The position numbers were made by a program, and so were the translations under genes. 64,000 bases of DNA from Cadophora sp. MPI-SDFR-AT-0126 (taxonomy: Eukaryota; Ascomycota; Leotiomycetes; Helotiales; Ploettnerulaceae): contig JAGMVK010000014.1 of the NCBI GenBank assembly GCA_020747065.1, forward strand, positions 620,001 through 684,000, given 5' to 3'. The notes below the pieces were generated by a model. That model did not search any database. It worked only from the letters and a program-made list of their open reading frames with translations, and was not told where the DNA came from. Positions 59,176 through 64,000 of this stretch are shown here, one piece after another. Numbering within the stretch: position 1 is the stretch's first letter; each line of letters starts with the position of its first letter.

Positions 59176-59466
59176 CGGAGGAGTTTCGGATGAGGAGCAG
59201 TTTTTCCTTTGTTATGATTTCCTTACAACTCTCATTAATCACTTGCAAGTATTTTCATTTCTGTTCAAGATACGGAGGAGAGAACGAGTTTGATTTGCAT
59301 TTAATTACCCTCTGATTCAAAGCACCAACGGGCGGCCTTGCGACGACACTCCAACAGGGACCAAATGCCGGTTTCACCACAGGGGGCTACTCCCGTACAC
59401 CGGTATGAAGAAAGTGCCGCCACGAAGAACCAGCCACGAAGCCTTTCCGAAACAGGGCCTATTCCC
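59176..59466. other. Copia internal spacer after pol
   Basis: About 290 bp lies between the convergent ends of gag-pol and the antisense gene. It has no coding evidence and presumably holds their 3' untranslated parts. Confidence 0.5.
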
Positions 59467-60271
59467 CTAATCGTAGGCGGCTCCCAAATCGACTGGCTCA
59501 GCGCCAGTTTCCTCCACCTCCGCGCCACCTGGGCGTCTTCCACCCCGAGTTCTCTTTGCCCGAGGGGCCGGGCCAGCTCCCTCATCATCTCCATCTCCAT
59601 CTCCATCCTGTCCCGCAGGACGCTTACGCTTGTCACCACCACGACGAGCAACGACCGCAGCCACGGCCTCCTCCACCCGCTTCTCCATGCGGGAGAGGAT
59701 CTGCCCGCAGTCCTATGAAAGGTTAGCCGGACGTGAACCGGAGTACATACGGTGGGGATTCGGAACGAAAAGAAAAGGGGATTACCTACGAATTGACTTT
59801 GGGCGAGATCCGCCATCCCAGCACGGAGAGCACGAGTCTCCTCCAACAACGCCAAACTCAACTCGTCGCGAGTTTTTGGCAACTCGGCGACCGCAACACG
59901 GAGCTCTGCATCGAGAGCAGCAGCAGCAGCAGAGATGTTATCGGTCTCCTCAAGAGTCCGGGCAAGCAGGAGATCTTGGTACTCGGCTTCCAAGTACCAG
60001 GGCAGCTATATACGGGTCAGTTACGGACTACATTCGGGGATCCGAGATCCCAAACAATGAAAAGAAAGGGGGAAACAAGGGGAGTACCTACGGGAGTGCA
60101 GATTTCGCTCTGGTCGGTACAGTACGAGCATTTCTTGCTCTTCCGGTTCTCGAAGGCGCAGACGTGATCGGGTTTCTTGATCATGGCTCGGACGCAGCGA
60201 ACGCAGTCCTTCCGGTGGGCAGAGGCGAGAGCTCCGAATGGTGTGGGTGCAGGCACTGTTTGTGTTAGCAT
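59467..60271 (-). CDS. Antisense spliced gene inside the copia element: Cys-rich coiled-coil protein
   Basis: Three exons, 60092-60271, 59790-60005 and 59467-59712, all phase 0, give 213 residues. Both introns start GTAGGT and end TAG (86 and 77 nt). The N-terminal 60 residues hold six cysteines at 23, 26, 38, 48, 51 and 58 (CVRC, HVC, CSYC, EIC), i.e. C-x2-C-x11-C-x9-C-x2-C-x6-C. This is like a Zn2Cys6 cluster with a lengthened first loop. Residues ~61-130 are Ala/Leu/Glu-rich (LEETDNISAAAAALDAELRV) and probably coiled coil. The C-terminal part has KRKRPAG and RAKRTRGGRRPGG, likely nuclear-localising, and an acidic end. No stops or frameshifts occur. Function is unknown; an accessory regulator or RNA/DNA-binding protein of the element is inference. 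An alternative first exon starting at 60317 cannot be excluded. Confidence 0.78.
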
Positions 60272-60762
60272 CCGTTTCACCACTGAACCACCTACGATTC
60301 TTTTGTTTTGTATACATACTTTTGCTTATTTGATTTGGTACGGGCTACAGCAAAATGTTAGCGAATATCTCTGGAGATCGACAATTCTGTGTACGTACGG
60401 AGAGTTTTTTGATGTTTGCTTAAAGAAAGAAAGCTTCAGAATGGAGGGAGATCTGGTTTTTGTAATAGTACAGCCAGCGGTGGTCTCGCTTAGCGTCTGT
60501 TTACTTGCTATTGTCTTCTGACGGGCCGCATCAACTACTTCCGTGGGAGGTTTTTCAGGCCAGAATCGGAGGTCTTTCGGACTATGGTACTTCCGTAGCT
60601 CCGTACCTGGTACGCTCATTCTATTTTTCTTTGCGAATATGGTCATTCTGTACAGCTTGTTTTCTTTACCATTGGGTTGGAGGTTCGATTCTGTATTGGA
60701 GATTCGCTTCTGTACTATGAAGATTCGCTTGGAAGTGTCCTTCCAAAAAGAAGAGTTGCTAG
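60272..60762. other. Copia 3' internal region / antisense promoter
   Basis: About 490 bp lies upstream of the antisense gene and downstream of pol. It should carry the antisense promoter. A purine run aaaaagaagag at 60745-60755 lies seven bases before the 3' LTR and may be the polypurine tract, though such tracts usually abut the LTR. Near-repeats of 'ggttcgattctgtattggagattcgcttctgta' character occur at 60680-60730. Confidence 0.4.
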
Positions 60763-60979
60763 TGTTGGTCCGCAGGCCTATCCAAAGCATGTCTTAGCTA
60801 GAATAGGGGGTAGGACCACTTACGGGGGTGATTCGGTGGCGTTTCGGGAGGCAGTATATAGTCTAGTACCTCCCACCCCCTCTTAGAAGAAACACAGATT
60901 TTCCACACCATCAAGCTTGATATGCATATACATGATATTTACGTTTGATTCTTGGCTTATATTCGGTATTGAACCGACA
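60763..60979 (+). repeat. 3' LTR of the copia element
   Basis: Identical by eye to the 5' LTR over 217 bp, and followed by the TATAA duplication. Confidence 0.95.
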
Positions 60980-60984
60980 TATAA

Positions 60985-63900
60985 GCTATGTTATTTTTTT
61001 ATAGATAAGTATTTAGTTAGATTAAGATATTTCTAAGTAATTATATAAGGAACTAAACTAAAGAGAAAAAAGTCTTTAATTTTATATCTAAAAAATTATA
61101 AAAAATCTTCTGGAACTTTAAAGGATTTAAGAACTATATTAATAAGGTCTTTAGTAATATTAATTAAGAATATATAGTAGAATGTAGTATTTAAAACCTT
61201 AAATAAATTAAGTTTACTACTTCTTATACTACTACTTTCTAATAGTTTACTAACTAAATTAGTTAGAATAATAATACACTTAAGGCCTAGTATTATAAGA
61301 AACTAAAAGATAAAGTAAAGAACGAGATTATAAGATCTAACGCTCTAAATAACTTATAAGAGCTTATTAAAATAGCTATTAAGATTAATAACTATAACTA
61401 TAAGCGTGCCTTAGAAAAAAAGAGCTAGTATCGTATAAGGGGATATATATATTAAGGGTATAGTAATAAGAAACTCTTTTACCCTTATAAAATAGAGCTA
61501 GATATAACCTTTTATAAGAGTAATAAAGAGAGACTACGTAATAGCAGGCTCTCTAAGAAGGTTATAAATAAGCGGCGAAAAAAGAAGTTATACTTTAAAT
61601 ATAAGTTACTAAGTTATATAGCTAGCTCTTATTAGTAAAAGAAGTAATAGTTAAGTAAGAAATACACTAGTATTATAAGATATAGTAGTTATAATAGTCC
61701 AGTTAGATAGCTCGCTATTATATATTAATATATAACTATTAATAAGCTTAAGGAATACTATATCTATACTTAACTTAAGAGAGCTAAAGATAATAATAAA
61801 TAGAGCTTATCTAAAAATAACTATATCTAAGAGTATATAATAGAGTCTTCCAGACTTATATAAGCCTTAGAGGAATTTGTAATAATAAACTATAAGAAAG
61901 ATAGTAAAAAGAGCTTAGAGTTAAATAGAAAAGAGGAGGTTTAGCTTCTCTTATAGATACTTAAACTAAGACTACTATAATCTCTATAGCAAGACCTTAA
62001 GATTAAAGAATAGTAAAAAGTTTCCTAATAAAAGAAAAGCTTTTATAATCTGACTTATAATACTTATTACTAGACTTAGATTAATACCGCTGAAACTATT
62101 AAAAAGCTAAGTATAATTAACTTAAGAGGACCTTAGTAAATAGATATCTATAAAGTAGTTTACTAAGACTATTAAAGGATTAACTAAAAGTAAATTAATA
62201 CGAATAGAACTTATATATAGTTTCTTCCTTAAGACTAAGCCTTAATCCTTAATACTAGTAAGTTACTATAACTAAGAGAAGTCTAGGAAGTAATAACTAA
62301 AGGTATTAGCTAAAGGATATAAGTAGAGATTAAAGATAATACTTAAGCTTATTATAAGGCTCGAAACCTAATTACTTTCTAAGAGCTTGAATAGAGATAT
62401 ATATTTAAAGTAATAATTATTACCTAAATCTTAAGAGTTTAGTAAAATATCCTAATAGAAGAATATTATATTAAGTACTTCTTAACTTAATAGCTTACTA
62501 CTACTAAGGAATAATACCTTATAGTAAATATAAAGATTAGAGAAGTAAAGCTATAAGTAATAATAAACTCTAGAGTATAAAGGAATTTTATATCTTCTAC
62601 TATTATACTTTAGTATTTCTTATTAATTGTAATTAAGGCTAACTAGTACTACTTAATACTAGCTAATAGTAAAGCTATAAATAGTAGATTAGTTAATATA
62701 GCTATAGTACTATTATATATAAGTATTATAAAGTACTCTGAGATTATCTAGTTTAATATTACTAAAATTAAGAGTATAATATTATCTTAAGACTACCTTA
62801 GATAGAGAAATATAACTCTATTATTAATTAAATAATAAGTAAAATAGAATTTAATTATTATAAGAATAAGTGCTTTCTACTAGGAACAGAAGCTATAAGT
62901 ATTCGAGAGATTAGCGCTACCTCTAAGGAAGAGCTTAGATACTAAGATATAAGTCTACTAATAAAGGATATACTATTAATATATTATAAGTTTATAGTAC
63001 TATTCAGAGAAGAACAAGGTATTAAGGCCTTACTTAAGTACTAAGATTACGATTATTAGATTAAACTAGAACCGGGTACTTAGCTAATATTTTAGCTATT
63101 AAGAGAATATTTAGTAATAGACTTAATAATAATTAAGTAATATATTAATAAAAGCCTAGTAAAAGAGTTTATTAGAGAGTTTAAATCCTTATAAGAGAGT
63201 AATGTTTTTTTTACTAAAAAAAGAATAAAAGATAATAAATATATATTAACTACTATTAATTAAATAATACTACGAAGAAGGATTATTACGTATTACTATT
63301 AGCTAAGGAGCTATAAGATAGACTTATAAGGGCTAAGATCTTTACTTAGCTTAATTTAAGAGACGTATATAACCTTATTAGGATAGCTAAAGATAAAGAA
63401 GAGAAAATAGTATTTTATATATATTTTAGATATTATAAGTATATAATTATACCTTTTAGCTTAACTAATATACTAGCTATATTTCAGTATCTAATTAATA
63501 ATATTTTATAACTATACTTAGACGTAACTTATATATATTACTTAAATAATATACTTATCTATTCTAAGAGTAAGAAGTAGTATAAGAAAGATATAGTAAC
63601 TATTCTTAAACAACTAGAAACTATATATATACTTCTTAAATTAGAGAAGTATAACTAGTATATAAGTAAGGTTATCTTCTTTAGCTATATAATTACTACT
63701 ACTAAGTTAGCTATAAATCTAAAAAAGATTGAAGTAATTAAAGAGTAGAGCGGACCTATAAGTATTAAGGAGGTATAATCCTTCCTTAGGTTTACTAACT
63801 TCTATAGGCGATTTATTAAGGACTATTCGAAAATCACTAGATCACTTATAGAACTAACTTATAAAGATAAGGAGTTCTATTAATCTAACTAAGCCTAAGC

Positions 63901-64000
63901 TGCCTTTGAAGTACTTAAAGCTGCTTTTATTAAGAAACTAGTACTAACTACCTTTACTCCTAATAAAGAAATATATATAGAGATAAATTCTTTAGATTAT
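60985..64000 (+). pseudogene. gypsy gag-pol relic with readable reverse transcriptase
   Basis: AT-rich, stop-filled sequence continues the interrupted gypsy element. Around 63330-63575 a reverse-transcriptase pattern is legible: LNLRDVYNLIRIA, then IIPFSLTNILAIFQYLI, then YLNNILIYSKS, where the active-site YLDD has become YLNN through G-to-A change. Around 63790-64000 the connection and RNase H start are visible (FYRRFIKDYSKITRSLIEL, AAFEVLKAAF). Earlier parts correspond to gag and protease but are too decayed to delimit. It continues past the window end. Confidence 0.8.

Larger units (their letters stand above)
53306..60979 (+). mobile_element. Intact young Ty1/copia LTR retrotransposon with TATAA duplication
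   Basis: The element is 7,674 bp. Direct 217-bp LTRs (53306-53522 and 60763-60979) are identical by eye, start TGTTGG and end CGACA. The 5-bp duplication TATAA lies at 53301-53305 and 60980-60984. It contains one uninterrupted gag-pol frame and, on the opposite strand near the 3' end, an intron-containing gene. G+C is ordinary and no RIP stops are seen, in contrast to the gypsy element it interrupts. It is therefore recent and potentially autonomous. No clear tRNA-primed binding site was recognised directly after the 5' LTR. Confidence 0.95.
52570..64000 (+). mobile_element. RIP-degraded Ty3/gypsy retrotransposon, split and running off the window
   Basis: A 5' LTR (52570-53037) is followed by gag-like sequence to 53305. 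The copia element interrupts it, and gag then pol continue from 60980 to the window end. All internal frames are full of stops at positions expected from C-to-T and G-to-A change, so the element is dead. The 3' LTR lies beyond the window. The solo LTR at 41512-41980 is the same family. Confidence 0.85.

Noticed and set aside
60326..60790. Second antisense frame in the copia element (154 codons)
   Set aside because: It runs into the LTR, has no motif or splice sites, and its Lys/Ser-rich text looks random; only the spliced gene at 59467-60271 is retained.
1..64000. tRNA genes, rRNA and CRISPR arrays
   Set aside because: I looked for GTTCRANTC-type T-arms with pairing acceptor ends and for regularly spaced repeats; candidates such as 50660-50690 and 60680-60710 lack the rest of a cloverleaf.

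Overview
The window reads as nuclear DNA of a filamentous ascomycete (Pezizomycotina). The grounds are short GT-AG introns of about 45-90 nt, fungal families (SAT4-type rhodopsin-domain protein, Zn2Cys6 factor, proteinase-K-like subtilisin, DHA1 transporters), and AT-rich blocks whose repeat copies differ mainly by C-to-T and G-to-A changes, as left by repeat-induced point mutation (RIP). The class is uncertain. All exon coordinates were read by eye from splice signals and reading frames.

Positions 1-40,400 are gene-bearing with balanced base composition. In order they hold a SAT4-type membrane protein; a secreted type-B carboxylesterase; a small four-helix membrane protein; a frameshifted unknown gene; a block of SAM methyltransferase, DHA1 transporter, opine-dehydrogenase-like enzyme and second DHA1/Hol1-like transporter; a 2,651-residue BEACH/WD40 trafficking protein; a subtilisin; a long disordered fungal protein; an M20 amidohydrolase; and two decayed genes, a short-chain/thioester-reductase-like remnant and an MDR enoyl-reductase pseudogene, that may be debris of a secondary-metabolite locus.

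Positions 40,400-51,950 mix repeats and unique DNA. There are two solo LTRs, each with a perfect 5-bp target duplication, and a decayed Fot1/pogo-type DNA transposon with 84-bp inverted repeats and TA duplication that sits at the end of a short gene remnant. An intact six-exon Zn2Cys6 regulator and another small membrane protein follow.

Positions 51,960-64,000 are a nest. A heavily mutated Ty3/gypsy element (LTR, gag, pol, running off the window) was split by a young Ty1/copia element at 53,306-60,979. The copia element has identical 217-bp LTRs, a TATAA target duplication and one open 1,784-codon gag-pol frame. Between that frame and the 3' LTR lies an apparently intact three-exon gene on the opposite strand, coding for a 213-residue protein with six cysteines in a zinc-cluster-like pattern, a probable coiled coil and a basic tail. 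This antisense cargo gene is the most unusual object seen. The second most interesting is the opine-dehydrogenase, methyltransferase and two-transporter block, which could be a small-molecule (opine or metallophore-like) locus.
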